Shown: positions 12,901-54,609 of the stretch, piece after piece
Layout of the letters: the number at the start of each line of letters is the position of its first letter
Position numbering within the stretch: position 1 is the stretch's first letter
Source: Capitella teleta
Taxonomy: Eukaryota > Annelida > Polychaeta > Capitellidae
NCBI GenBank assembly: GCA_000328365.1
Contig: KB309368.1
Coordinates: 1-64,000, forward strand
Length of the DNA: 64,000 nt
Reading direction: 5' to 3'
Notes under the pieces: model-generated
Told to the model about the DNA's origin: nothing
The model's database searches: none
Seen by the model: the letters and a program-made list of their open reading frames with translations, nothing else
Translations under genes and position numbers: made by a program

Positions 12901-15900
12901 GGAGACAAACATTCTACACACGGATGGTTAGTGTATCATCATCATGAATGATTTTCTAAAATCTAGCTCATTGGATGTTGTATTCCATTTTTAGGATCTG
13001 TGCTTATCTACGGCAGTACGATGGATACTTATAGCTGTGTTCAGTCTCTCATCTCTCTCGGACTCCCAGCAAAGAGAATCGTTATTGTGGAACCGCTGCA
13101 AACAAGCGAGGTTATTCTCTGACCTTTCAATTTGATCAATTTTGAATTTTCTCTTTATCAGACAAGTTGCTTCAACAACCGTGTTGTTGAGGAGGCCATT
13201 ATGCTGGAGCTGAATAACGCTGGTGTCAAAGTTGTCAACGGATATTTGTTGGCTCAGTGGAACGATGGAAAGGATGGAAATTGTGTCACGCGTATCAACT
13301 CTGCTTCCTTCACTTCCCCTCTTGGTTCTCTGCGAGAGGAATGCTGCGTAAGTTCATCTTTGTTTGCAGCATCTAATTTCATCTCCTCATCATTCACTCT
13401 TTTCCTCTCACCTTTACCTCCTCCCATGATTACCACACCTCCTCTTCCTCCTCCCTAACCTCCCATCTTATCTCCTTGATAACATTTAATTCCACTCTCT
13501 TCCACAATTTTAATCCTTCTCAGCCTTGGATGAATTCAGTTTGAGCTCATGAAGCCCTTTATTTAATGCATTTCCGTTCTTCCGTATGAAATATCTTCGG
13601 AACTATAATAAGTTCTGTCATGTTTTCTTCCCTTGTTGCTAATCTATCCAAGCAAACACAGCCTATCATTACTTGACACAGGATCAATGAGCCCAGCGGG
13701 GCTTTCATCATCTGACGGATTCAATTGCTTGGTTTCTATGGCAACGCTGGCTGTTATTTTTTTCATTCTCAAATGTTTCAGTCTATAATTAATTTTGTGG
13801 TTTTCTTCACAAAGGTTATGTTTCTTAGGTACAATTTTTAGATTTTGACCATGTCTCACTCAAACCCGACCTGTTTGTTTGCTCAGAGCGTTAATAAATA
13901 ATTGTTGAATGGCCTGGAAAAAAAGTTATCCTCAATCCAGGGTACGTGCCCCACTTCCCACTTCCTGAGAGCCCTTGGCTTTGAGTGCCTTTTGTGCCTT
14001 TTGCTGTATTAATTAATGATACATGGTACCTATATTTGAACAGAACTCATGCAGGACACTGAAAGAGGAAGGGTGTTTTTTGCTGAATTATTTGTTTTCC
14101 ATATACTTGACTCGATCACATGCAGTTTTTATGAACAATATTTGTCAATTTTGTTGGATGATAGTTCATGTTACGTATGAATTCAGTGTTATTGCATTGT
14201 ACATGCAGTGGTGTTTTTTTTTAATAATAAAATATTATGTTGATTATTATTTTTTAATTGCAGGCTTTCTTCTCGTTCTACAAACCCATGGTGGATTACT
14301 TGTCATTCAAAGGTAAAATCAGCTGAGGACAATTCCCGGTAAAATGTCACAAATTGAAAACTTTGCAACTTATATTTTTTTACTTTTTGGCGTAGGGTTT
14401 CTGAATAATAGATTATTTTTGTCATGTCTGACATTAGAGAAATCAGCATATAAATATAAAGAGCTGTTGGAAATATTTTAATTTTTTTTAATCAAGCAAA
14501 TTAAAAAAACAACAACCTTATTTTCATGTTTATCTGCTCTCTTCTATCAAAGTGTACACAAATCTGTACACAGTTATTTCCTTTCAATCCTTCCACATTA
14601 TTTCAGCCATTAACGACGCCTGCTTGGTGTTCGATGGGCGACTCGTAATTGATGCTAATTTCCACACGAATGACGTGTGCATTAGAGGGGCCGGCCCTTT
14701 AACCAAGTTCCAGCGCAATTACCATGCGGACAAATGGACACACGCTAACTTCAACTCCAAGGACGTTGGTGTTCAGGTCAGTTCTCAACTAATAGCCCCT
14801 TCAATACAATAATTTCTGTAACCTGTATCATGATGTTCCCATTCCATATAGGCACGACCATAATTATGCCCATGCATAGAGAGCGTTATGGTGATATTTA
14901 TATGCACATTATTGCATGGAGCTTTTGTTAAAAACTCCATCACTGCTTCACACCTCATAATTATATTAATAAAATAATAAAAATTACCTATAAAGTTATA
15001 ATTAAAGAGCCATAAAACCCATTATATAGGCCATAATGGTCTGAAAATGGCGTACAATGTTATACTTGCTTGTTAATTGCGACCATTATTAGTCAGAATT
15101 ACATCGTGGGTGGAATTAAAAACCTTACACACACAGAAATAGTCAATTTTATTCATTTTACATAAACATACAACAATCAAGAAATACATATAATATATGT
15201 ATTTTTTGATATATAATAGCCTCATGAAATTTGAATCAATCAAAAAGTGAACTTCACTGCACCGTTGTCTTCACTGAGAATGGTGCATCCATGGTATCTC
15301 CACTGGCTGCTGGCTTCTCCAGGGATAACAAACGTTGAAATGCGCTCTTAATCTTGGTGTTTGCATACGCATAGAGCACTGGATTCATAGCACTGTTAGC
15401 GTGACTTAGTATTATCGCTACGTACAGTACATAGATGTTAGTCTGTTTTTGGATGAGCGATATTGAGTTCATTACGTGAATTGGCAGCCAGCACACTGCA
15501 AACAGGGCGAGGACGATTGCGAACCATTTGGCGGATCTCGATTCGGACGCCAGCGTTCTTCGCTGCTTTCCCAGTCGGTTGTCAGTGGACGCTTCCCCTG
15601 CGTTGTTGTCGGCGGAGTAGCTGATCTGAACGGCGGCGATTTGCCTGATTTGCTTGCGAACCACGTGGAATATGTAAATGTAAATACAGATCATGACGAA
15701 AAGCGGAATGAGAACGCAGCCGAAGAAGTTGAAGTATACCATGTAGCGCAGGTCAATGACGTCTAAGAATGAACACTGGTTGCTGTAGGAGGCTTTTAAG
15801 TTCCATCCGAAAGCTGGTAGAAGTCCAACGCAGACGGCAGACACCCACGCCACGCCGATGACAATGGCCGCTGATTCGCCAGTGCAATTGGACTTGTACC

Positions 15901-18900
15901 AAAACGGACATCGAATGGCGAGGAATCTCTCAAGGGCGATGACCAGGAGGGAAAATATCGAGATCTGAGTGAGAACGAGGATCATTGAGTTGAGTATGAG
16001 GCATCCGTAAAAGTTCTTGGGGTATCCGTATAACGACACAGTCACGCACGGAATACCGAGAGCCCCAACCAACAAGTCCGCGGTCGCGAGACTCGCCACA
16101 CAGTAGTTGGTGACGGTGCGCAGCCTCCGCTCCCTCGCGATAACCACGAGGACCATGCCATTGCCGAAGATGGAGAGGCAGGCAATAGTGATCTCAAACA
16201 CCATGTTGACCATGTTAGCGGCTGTGAATTCTTGCCCTGCTCCATCTTCTTCGGTTGCCGTGGCAACGGTTGTGGCCATGACGAGAGGGCAGTGCCGTTT
16301 GAGAAGCTGCCACGGCGACCATGGTCTTTTATGCTGACCGTTCGATGTTGTCGCCAGGCGTTGCGTGCAAGCTCCGATCGCTCTCCTGCGTGGCGGCGTG
16401 TTTCTTCCCCACGGCAATCAACGGTGATCTGCAATAAAAGAGGAAGAAACGCCTCCCCCTCCCTTCCCACTTTAACCACAGGCTGAAGTGAAGGGATCCT
16501 CGGTAATTACGACACAGATCGATTCCATTGATAAGCAGGCCTCGTCTAGCCATTAGGAAATCATTTGTTATTAAGGTACAATCAGGTCGAGGTGTCTCGT
16601 AATGGTTTGTCATAATTAATATGCTAATTATGCATTAATAATAATTAATAAATAATTAATATTAATGCTTATTTAATATGCTAAGTGCACTGTTAATTTC
16701 CAGATATTTGATAATTAGATAAAACGTGTATTAATGGATAGCGCTGGGTGAGTCAGAGCGCCATTGGACGAAAAGATGTATAAAGGACAGCGCCCAACCG
16801 TGCATATACATGAATAGAATGTCACGGACTGGAAATTAGATGTCTGACATAAGCCTGCAATATGCATGCAAGGGCAACTCTCCTGATCAGCAAACACCTC
16901 ACAATGTCACTTTCGCTGAAGCCGTCTAATTATAGATGAATTGATTCCTTATGACTTCAACGAGTGTTGAGCTGTCAGTAATATTGCAAGATGCGAAGCT
17001 ATATGCACTCAAATCTCTTGGCGTCAACCGACCTTTACACAGTGAATATTCCATAAAAACTCTCGAATAACAGCACAAGGGAAAGAGCGTTCGTTGAAAA
17101 CGTGTGGCGTTCCAATGCAACCAAAGACGTGTCTCCCTTTGGCTGTTTGTCCTTTGCGACTGTGAGGTTTTTTCTCCTCGCACTTTCTTGGCATCTGCGT
17201 TGAGGGCGAATTATAACATACCTGGGATATTTGACCGCTTGTATGGATGTATTTACGACTGCCGTGTTCGGAATCGACGGTTAACACATACTGTGCACAC
17301 TCTGATATGGGCTATTGTTTCAATTAGTTGTATCTTAATTAATTGGCGGAATACCATAATATTCTATTCTTCTATCATATCTCATTTCCAACACAAATAA
17401 TTTCTAATTAAATAACATTATACATTGAGCTGATATATTATGGGCATTACTTTACGACCCATGCTTTTGTTGTTATTGCGAATGATTCCCATAGCAACCG
17501 ATGGACCACGTCGATGACAGCAAGCAACTGAACATCTTCCTACAATCGCAATGAAACAGAATGAGGAAGTAGTCAGTGGAAAGCTACACTCTGATTAGAA
17601 TGAAAAATCTTAAGTCGAACCGCACCGGCCAATTAGAAGGCATCTCAGCGCCCATTGCACGTAGCACCGGCCAACATGAAGAAGAGATTCACAGTCTCCG
17701 ATCGCTTTGAAGACCTCCCCTACATGCACAATAGAATACATGTACTCTTGCCACGCATTCCAATATATAGGGGTCGAGGTCGTTAAAATACATTGTTGAC
17801 TTCAATGACATAGCAACTCTATTATATACATGTATATGCCATATCTGTCAATTTTTAAAATATACATACATTTATGCATGCACATGCATCCTTTAAGACA
17901 GGGATTGCGGGCAGTCTGGGAACGTTGAAATGAGGAATTTAAAATGTCACGTAATTCCGCTCGGACTCCCAGAAATCCAATATCTGACAGAGAACACAAC
18001 ACGGAAGCCGTTGCAGTGCGTCGTTCTCTGCTATAATACTAAACTTGGGATGTTTTGTGATCGCCATTGCTGCGGCCAAAGGAGATTGGGTTCGGCACTT
18101 TTTGTCTGCACCCTTGTTTTCACTGACTCCCATATGGGCCATAATTAGGCATATACCGGTATACATGTATTGTGTCAAGGTCCTGTTTCTGTGTCCGTCT
18201 CTCCCTGTCACGTGATGAAGACATCAAATCATGTGATTGCTCTTGAAACACTGGCTTCATCAAACCGGGATCATCTGTGAAGTTTTCGATTTGAATCAGG
18301 CGAAATGGCAGTGATAGAAAATGGGATTTGGCGATCCTGTCTCTCTGTCGTCACTTTTGGTCGTCCATTACGGAGTCGGTGAGCGGTGGAACCAGTTTCA
18401 GCCATATGCGCTGGCGTAGGTGACGAATGGTTCAGAGGATACACCCCATTTAGCTGGTAATGATTCCAGGTTTCATTCCTCGATCCAGAAAACCTTTTGG
18501 TAACTCTCTTTGATGCGCTGTTAGCCGTCCAATAGTGAAGTTTTCGGCAATGTCTCGATGTTTTCGTGTGCAGAATCCATACCCATCTCGCACCCATTTC
18601 ACGTAGCTCTATTGTTTATACTGCTCACGTGAGTACTCAAAATTAATGCTACCAGGATTTCGAGATGTCTAGATGTGGTAGCTGATTATTGAACGCGGAA
18701 GGCATAGGGTTGCCGAGCATGTTTTATATATTTATTTCACCGCATTTCATGGCACACAAAATAGAGTTACTCAATAATAATTAATTGCAAATATAGACCC
18801 GTGCGTTTCTTTTGCCTTTATGTATACAAATATATATACACACAATAATTCGTTCCCATAATGAAAAAATATAAAATTATCATAAATTGAAGCCCCCAAA

Positions 18901-21477
18901 AATATTATCAATATAATAGTATCATCTACGGCAACCGATAACTATCATTTAAGTTCAAAGAATTAAAGTTCTTATAGATTATTCAATTAATTCATGAAAT
19001 TTGGGGCATTTCACTAAGACTATGCCTTTTTAGATGAATCGAAAACAACATTTTATTCTTGTGCAGTAAAGTACGTTGGAGCTATCTTTATAATATAGTG
19101 AATCTCTGAATGCTCCCTTGGCTTGCATAATGAGGGTCATCGCATGTCAATACCGTCATGCTTGATCGGCACACGCGCGTCGAACCAAACGTAGCGAGCG
19201 AAAAACGATTCATGTCTTGGGCCATTCTGTTCCTAAAATAAGCAGGGAATTTTTTCCAAGTCATGAACTAATTGGTGGACGATTGTACGGCTGCCCAATT
19301 ACCTGTGTCACACAGCGCTACAGTGTACAGTATTGTATACTGGGGTATACCATGCAGACAGTGTGCCGTATATATATACCATGCATTTATGTCCTCGTTC
19401 GTTCGGTTAGCTGATTGTAATTTTATCACCAATTCTCAATGCATGGATGTTGTTTAGTTTGTTTTACAATTTGTGTTGCGTTGGCGTAAATTGGTTGTCA
19501 ATGGTTACCAGCTTCAAACAGAACTGAGTTCTAAGTCTTTCTCATGTATGCGCTACTGAAAGACACGGACCCATACGTGATACTGTTCGATGCAACCCGG
19601 GATCTTTTTTAGCCGAAACTATTGCGCAAAGTTGACCAAATCCTCCCTGCAAACTATAGCTGCATATTAGTAGAGCAAACAGGTACATATTACATGATCT
19701 GGTTAGTGCTCACAATATCAATACAATGGCCAAATGGGTTGTTTGCACAGACACGAATTACGCAATGACCCTCGTGTATATGCTCATCGCTAATTCCCTG
19801 GTAGGTTCCCTCGTCCCTATAAGTTCCATGTAAGCCTCCAGAGAGAAAAATCTCTGATTATATTAGGGAGCCATTTCAAACTCTGATGAGATGTAAAATT
19901 GCTTCCAATATATTCACCTGGGTTCCCTGTTATTGCAGTTGGCCAGTGCCATGCTGACCTTGTTTGACCCCACACTCGAACCAGAGCCAGAGCCACCCAA
20001 GGATCTGCTCAAGTTGATCCCCATGTACCGAAGCCCCAAGATCTGCAAGGCAACGTTGCCTGGTGAGTAAAATTTTACTTGGTCATATCTCTGACTGACT
20101 TCTGCCTAACTTATGGAAATTTACCTGGATAAAATACCTGTTTTCTTTTGCAGGAGGGTTCCACTACTTACACGTGGCTAAGCCTCAGCTAACCTCTCCC
20201 CTGGAGATCCTCATGCAACAGAACGACTACGTATGTATTATAACGTATAATCAGTATATATTAGAGACGTATATAGAATCATAAATGAGCACTACAAACA
20301 CCCGTATTCACAGGGGAAAAGCATCATCAATTTATTAATCTGTTCTTCTGCGTACCTGGTTTAGTCTCGTTTTGACCATGGGAGAGCTATTACTGAATTT
20401 ACTCTCGCCGTCCACGCGAACGATCCATCCGCAGAGTAGCTGATGGACCAACACGACGCCATTTGGTAGAGGGTAGCTTAATGGTTGGCCATTATTCCCA
20501 AATGCGATTTTGTTGTATAATTCATTGGCAAACATTGTCATAACGGATGATTACTCTTCTGTTACTAATGGTTGGCTATCCATGAAAGTTGTCAGTTGAT
20601 CATGTAATCGTTATGCATCTTTATTTAATTAATAAGTAATAAATATATAGCACATGTCTATGGAAAATATTTTTTGACAGCCGCAAACGTCGTTGTAAAA
20701 GATTCAGCTGTGTAGTTTTCGGTTTTCATTTTTAGGGCCAGGAGATCATAACTGGAACTCCGGGTGGCGAAATCGAATACTTCCGGCTTCACATCAACCA
20801 ATTCAACACGATTGAAACAATCACGTGTCTATCTAAGAAGGTTGGCTACCTATTTATATGAATTACGTATTGGTATTTGACAACTTCATTTTCAGCCGCT
20901 CCCAACGAACAACCTTATCTGTCTTTTCGGTCTTCACGAACGATTCCTGAACAACATAGTCTCAAGACATCAAGAGGGTCTTATTAAGGATCTTTACAGG
21001 TAGTTTGTGAACCATTTGCTTGGTGACTCTTAAGTATACATGTAATTGTTCCACAGCTATTTCAACGAAAAATGGTGCATGGCCATTTTCCACGACCGCT
21101 TCCCCGATTTCCGTGATGAAATCCGTGAACTTCTCATCACACGACCGGTGAGCCTTAACCTTAAATGACCTGACCTGACCTAAATGTTTGCAATGAATAG
21201 AATGATGATGTACCTGCCCTCGAAGAACAAGTGCGCAAGTATATTGACGAAGATCTAAACGTAAGTGAATTTCCTCAAAGTCATAACGCTTTTTTTTGCG
21301 CGAATCACAACGTACCTTTTTTTCCCCGCATTACAGTTAGCACCGAGCGTGCGGAAGCATCTCCTCGACGATTATAAGGATTCTGGAGCCAAACGCGCCG
21401 TCGAAACACGACTTCTAAGTTTCCTATCCTACAACTACTATCACCTGACGATGTATGCTAAACCAGGAATGGTTTAA
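6945..21477 (+). CDS. CFAP61: Cilia- and flagella-associated protein 61 (CFAP61), complete
   Basis: Axonemal protein of the calmodulin- and spoke-associated complex at the base of radial spokes. 29 phase-consistent exons, 1,299 codons (human about 1,237): 6945-7087, 7147-7442, 7498-7624, 7680-7812, 7869-8025, 8080-8229, 8281-8429, 8480-8622, 8676-8784, 10254-10337, 10681-10751, 10801-10927, 10980-11195, 11435-11503, 12064-12243, 12301-12377, 12428-12526, 12580-12926, 12995-13110, 13162-13347, 14264-14312, 14607-14776, 19939-20062, 20154-20230, 20736-20840, 20896-20999, 21057-21147, 21201-21260, 21337-21477. The ATG is supported by the family N-terminus (CRRTES-like ARRTES). Hallmarks include VEDHDDL, AELIEAQDE, RSHYNIEDF, NRKLTLEPK, VVVGASDVG (Rossmann-like, about residue 725), VPYDHLVLATG and the end YHLTMYAKPGMV. 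The N-half is acetyltransferase-like, the C-half pyridine-nucleotide-oxidoreductase-like. Residues from roughly 285 to 400 form a Ser/Lys/Pro-rich linker. 17 of 28 introns are under 60 bp. Intron 22 hosts another gene. Confidence 0.96.
9093..9670. mobile_element. Mariner/Tc1-type MITE
   Basis: Terminal inverted repeats CAGAGTGGGCCAA (from 9093) and its inverse complement ending at 9670 are flanked by TA on both sides (9091-9092, 9671-9672), the target rule of the Tc1/mariner group. The interior is AT-rich and has no transposase frame, so it is non-autonomous. It sits in intron 9 of CFAP61, which accounts for part of that intron's unusual length. Confidence 0.75.
9679..10183. mobile_element. 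Pogo/Tigger-like MITE
   Basis: It starts CAGTCGGCCTC after TA (9677-9678) and ends AAACGACTG before TA (10184-10185). The ends are short inverted repeats (CAGTCG). The right half is homologous to the fragment at 6482-6621. The interior includes repeated CCCCATA words near 10050-10090 and a YY1-like AAGATGGCGGC at 9858-9868. It lies six bases from the mariner-like MITE in the same CFAP61 intron. Confidence 0.6.
10471..10503. repeat. Hairpin with 11-bp perfect arms in CFAP61 intron 10
   Basis: ACAGGGTGTTT (10471-10481) and AAACACCCTGT (10493-10503) flank an 11-base loop. ACAGGGTG ends are typical of mariner-type termini, so this could be a minimal remnant with only the two tips left; a simple RNA hairpin is equally possible. 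Confidence 0.6.
15148..15153 (-). terminator. Poly(A) signal of the nested receptor gene
   Basis: AATAAA on the minus strand about 100 nt beyond the receptor stop codon (15256-15254). Position and orientation suit a short 3' UTR. No other better hexamer was seen between the stop and 15100. Confidence 0.5.
15254..16417 (-). CDS. ADORA: Adenosine-receptor-like class A GPCR, intronless
   Basis: Seven-transmembrane receptor for extracellular adenosine, coupling to G proteins at the plasma membrane. Single 387-codon frame. Visible landmarks: GNG of TM1 (N86), TADLL of TM2 (D114), TM3 cysteine C139, LERF in place of DRY (163-165), W191, ECL2 cysteine C215 with F217, YMVYFNFFGCVLIPL of TM5 (almost identical to vertebrate A2 receptors), CWLP with N317 in TM6, SHANS and NPVLY in TM7 (H339, N345). 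F217, N317, S338 and H339 match the ligand-contact Phe, Asn, Ser and His known in A2A; the acidic residue after the ECL2 Phe is Leu here. Met47 (codon at 16279) gives a 23-residue N-terminus, more usual for the family, so it may be the real start; the extra 46 residues are Arg-rich. The gene sits antisense inside CFAP61 intron 22. Confidence 0.9.
   Translation of the reverse strand: MPWGRNTPPRRRAIGACTQRLATTSNGQHKRPWSPWQLLKRHCPLVMATTVATATEEDGAGQEFTAANMVNMVFEITIACLSIFGNGMVLVVIARERRLRTVTNYCVASLATADLLVGALGIPCVTVSLYGYPKNFYGCLILNSMILVLTQISIFSLLVIALERFLAIRCPFWYKSNCTGESAAIVIGVAWVSAVCVGLLPAFGWNLKASYSNQCSFLDVIDLRYMVYFNFFGCVLIPLFVMICIYIYIFHVVRKQIRQIAAVQISYSADNNAGEASTDNRLGKQRRTLASESRSAKWFAIVLALFAVCWLPIHVMNSISLIQKQTNIYVLYVAIILSHANSAMNPVLYAYANTKIKSAFQRLLSLEKPAASGDTMDAPFSVKTTVQ
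16418..18270. other. CFAP61 intron 22, receptor 5' flank
   Basis: Upstream of the nested receptor on its strand. The segment 16600-16700 is very AT-rich with repeated TTAATTA and TAATTAAT words, suited to homeodomain binding. No coding signal or clear TATA box position could be assigned to the receptor promoter. Confidence 0.4.
18271..18597 (-). pseudogene. Tc1-like transposase fragment
   Basis: A minus-strand frame ends with RLRNGRPKVTTERQDRQI, closely resembling the linker of Tc1 transposases (GRPRxTTxRxDR) that follows the paired helix-turn-helix DNA-binding domain. The preceding residues, with WNHYQLNGVY, fit the end of the second helix-turn-helix. The DDE catalytic domain is absent and the frame stops soon after, so only an N-terminal remnant of about 60-100 codons remains. 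Terminal repeats were not found. It lies in CFAP61 intron 22. Confidence 0.5.
18598..19938. other. Remainder of CFAP61 intron 22
   Basis: AT-rich intronic sequence up to the acceptor at 19938. Short palindromic words such as GTATACTGGGGTATAC near 19335-19350 are present. No exon or RNA gene supported. Confidence 0.4.
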
Positions 21478-22048
21478 ATAATCATAACGCACTCTTAGCT
21501 TTATGAATTCGTCTGCTGTGGAAGCGTTGGATGTATTCTTATCTGCAGTCGCTCTTAACTCGCAAAACAATTATTCCGTCCGTATCGTGTGTTTCTATCT
21601 TGTGATTGATAAATACTGCAGTTTTGCTTAAAATCTGTGAATGCTGCTGCACGGTCTCCTCTCAGTTCTGTACCCTCGCGTTCACGGACACCAAAATATA
21701 TGTTATCGAGTTTTAGTCATCGCTTACCTACCTCACCTATTCCACTGCGGATTTCCGCCCTCGGGACTTGTGTCATGGATATATTCATGCATGGTTATTA
21801 TACCACCAGCTAATAATATATTCGAATTCCGTTGTTGCACGATTAAAATATGAAATCGTCATGGTGAACTGTGGAAGTCATCGCTGGTTAGGTCCTTAAC
21901 AGAGCTTTAAATTGAAGCCGAAATTCACTCGAACGAACGAGAAGCCAGCAGTGGTGGAGATTCACCACTAAGTAAAGATCGACAAGCCAAGAAGGAATTA
22001 TATATAATACATGTTTAATTATGTAATTTCCAAATCAAAAAGATAAAT

Positions 22049-22054
22049 TTTATT
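22049..22054 (-). terminator. Candidate poly(A) signal of KIF26
   Basis: AATAAA on the minus strand, about 885 nt beyond the KIF26 stop codon. It is the first canonical hexamer noticed in the 3' UTR. It lies 39 bp from the plus-strand AATAAA pair of CFAP61, so the two transcripts would overlap tail to tail. Confidence 0.35.
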
Positions 22055-22092
22055 GCTGTTAAGGACAGTCACAATTCTCCTCTTCAACGAAG

Positions 22093-22103
22093 AATAAAAT
22101 AAA
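22093..22103 (+). terminator. Candidate poly(A) signals of CFAP61
   Basis: Two overlapping AATAAA hexamers about 620 nt after the CFAP61 stop, followed by an A-rich stretch. No earlier canonical hexamer was seen; ATTAAA at about 21842 is an alternative giving a shorter 3' UTR. Confidence 0.4.
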
Positions 22104-22938
22104 GATACAAAAAAAAAAAAACAAACAAAAACAACATACATACATACGAAAAATAAGGGGGAAAATATTAAATTCTTTTTGCATCGTTGACGACCGAGAT
22201 GAGGAAAATAGATTAAGTTAATCTATAGCATGCTTAACAGGCATGAGTCATGAGACAGTACAGTCAACAGGCATGAGTCATTAATCACCATAACAATTAT
22301 ACATTTCTAAATGAGAAAAAAAATAATAATCCAAGGGCTTAGAAGAGAAAATTATAAAGGCTAAAAAGTACAAAGAGAGGTAGAGAGACTATTGAGGAAG
22401 CGCTTTTACTAAGTTCAGACGAGGTAGGCAGCTATGAGAAGAAAAGAAGTACTAGGACTCAGGTGTAATAATGAGCACGATGGTTAAATTTGAAAACAAA
22501 TTTCCACTAAATATAGTATTCAACTATTCATTGAACAAAACATGTTCGAGATAGTCATTACATTATATATACCAGTAAAAATATACCTGCATAGAGTGTA
22601 TAATTAGAATATATTATATATTAGTTCTAAGCGATTTGACGAAGAAGCACCGTGTCGTATGTCTATTGTCATATATCTCACTCGAGTGTCTCATTTTGAA
22701 ACGAAAATATGTTGGTTTTGAAAAAAGGAAAAATCGATGAAATGAAAAATAATGAAATCACATAAAAAAAGCATCTGTAATGAACATTGGCTATGTATGT
22801 ATCAAACACTGCTGATTGTTTTACCCTATAGAATTAAACAAAAACAACAAAACTATTTTTCAGCATACGTACGAAACTGTTGTACAAAAAATAGCTCCGT
22901 ATAATTGAATTATTTCAAATTTCAAATACCAAGAAAAA

Positions 22939-54609
<31,671 letters not shown>

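Noticed and set aside
16280-16417. Certain use of the first ATG of the adenosine receptor
   Set aside because: The 46 Arg-rich residues before Met47 are unlike the short N-termini of the family, so the first ATG is not claimed as proven.
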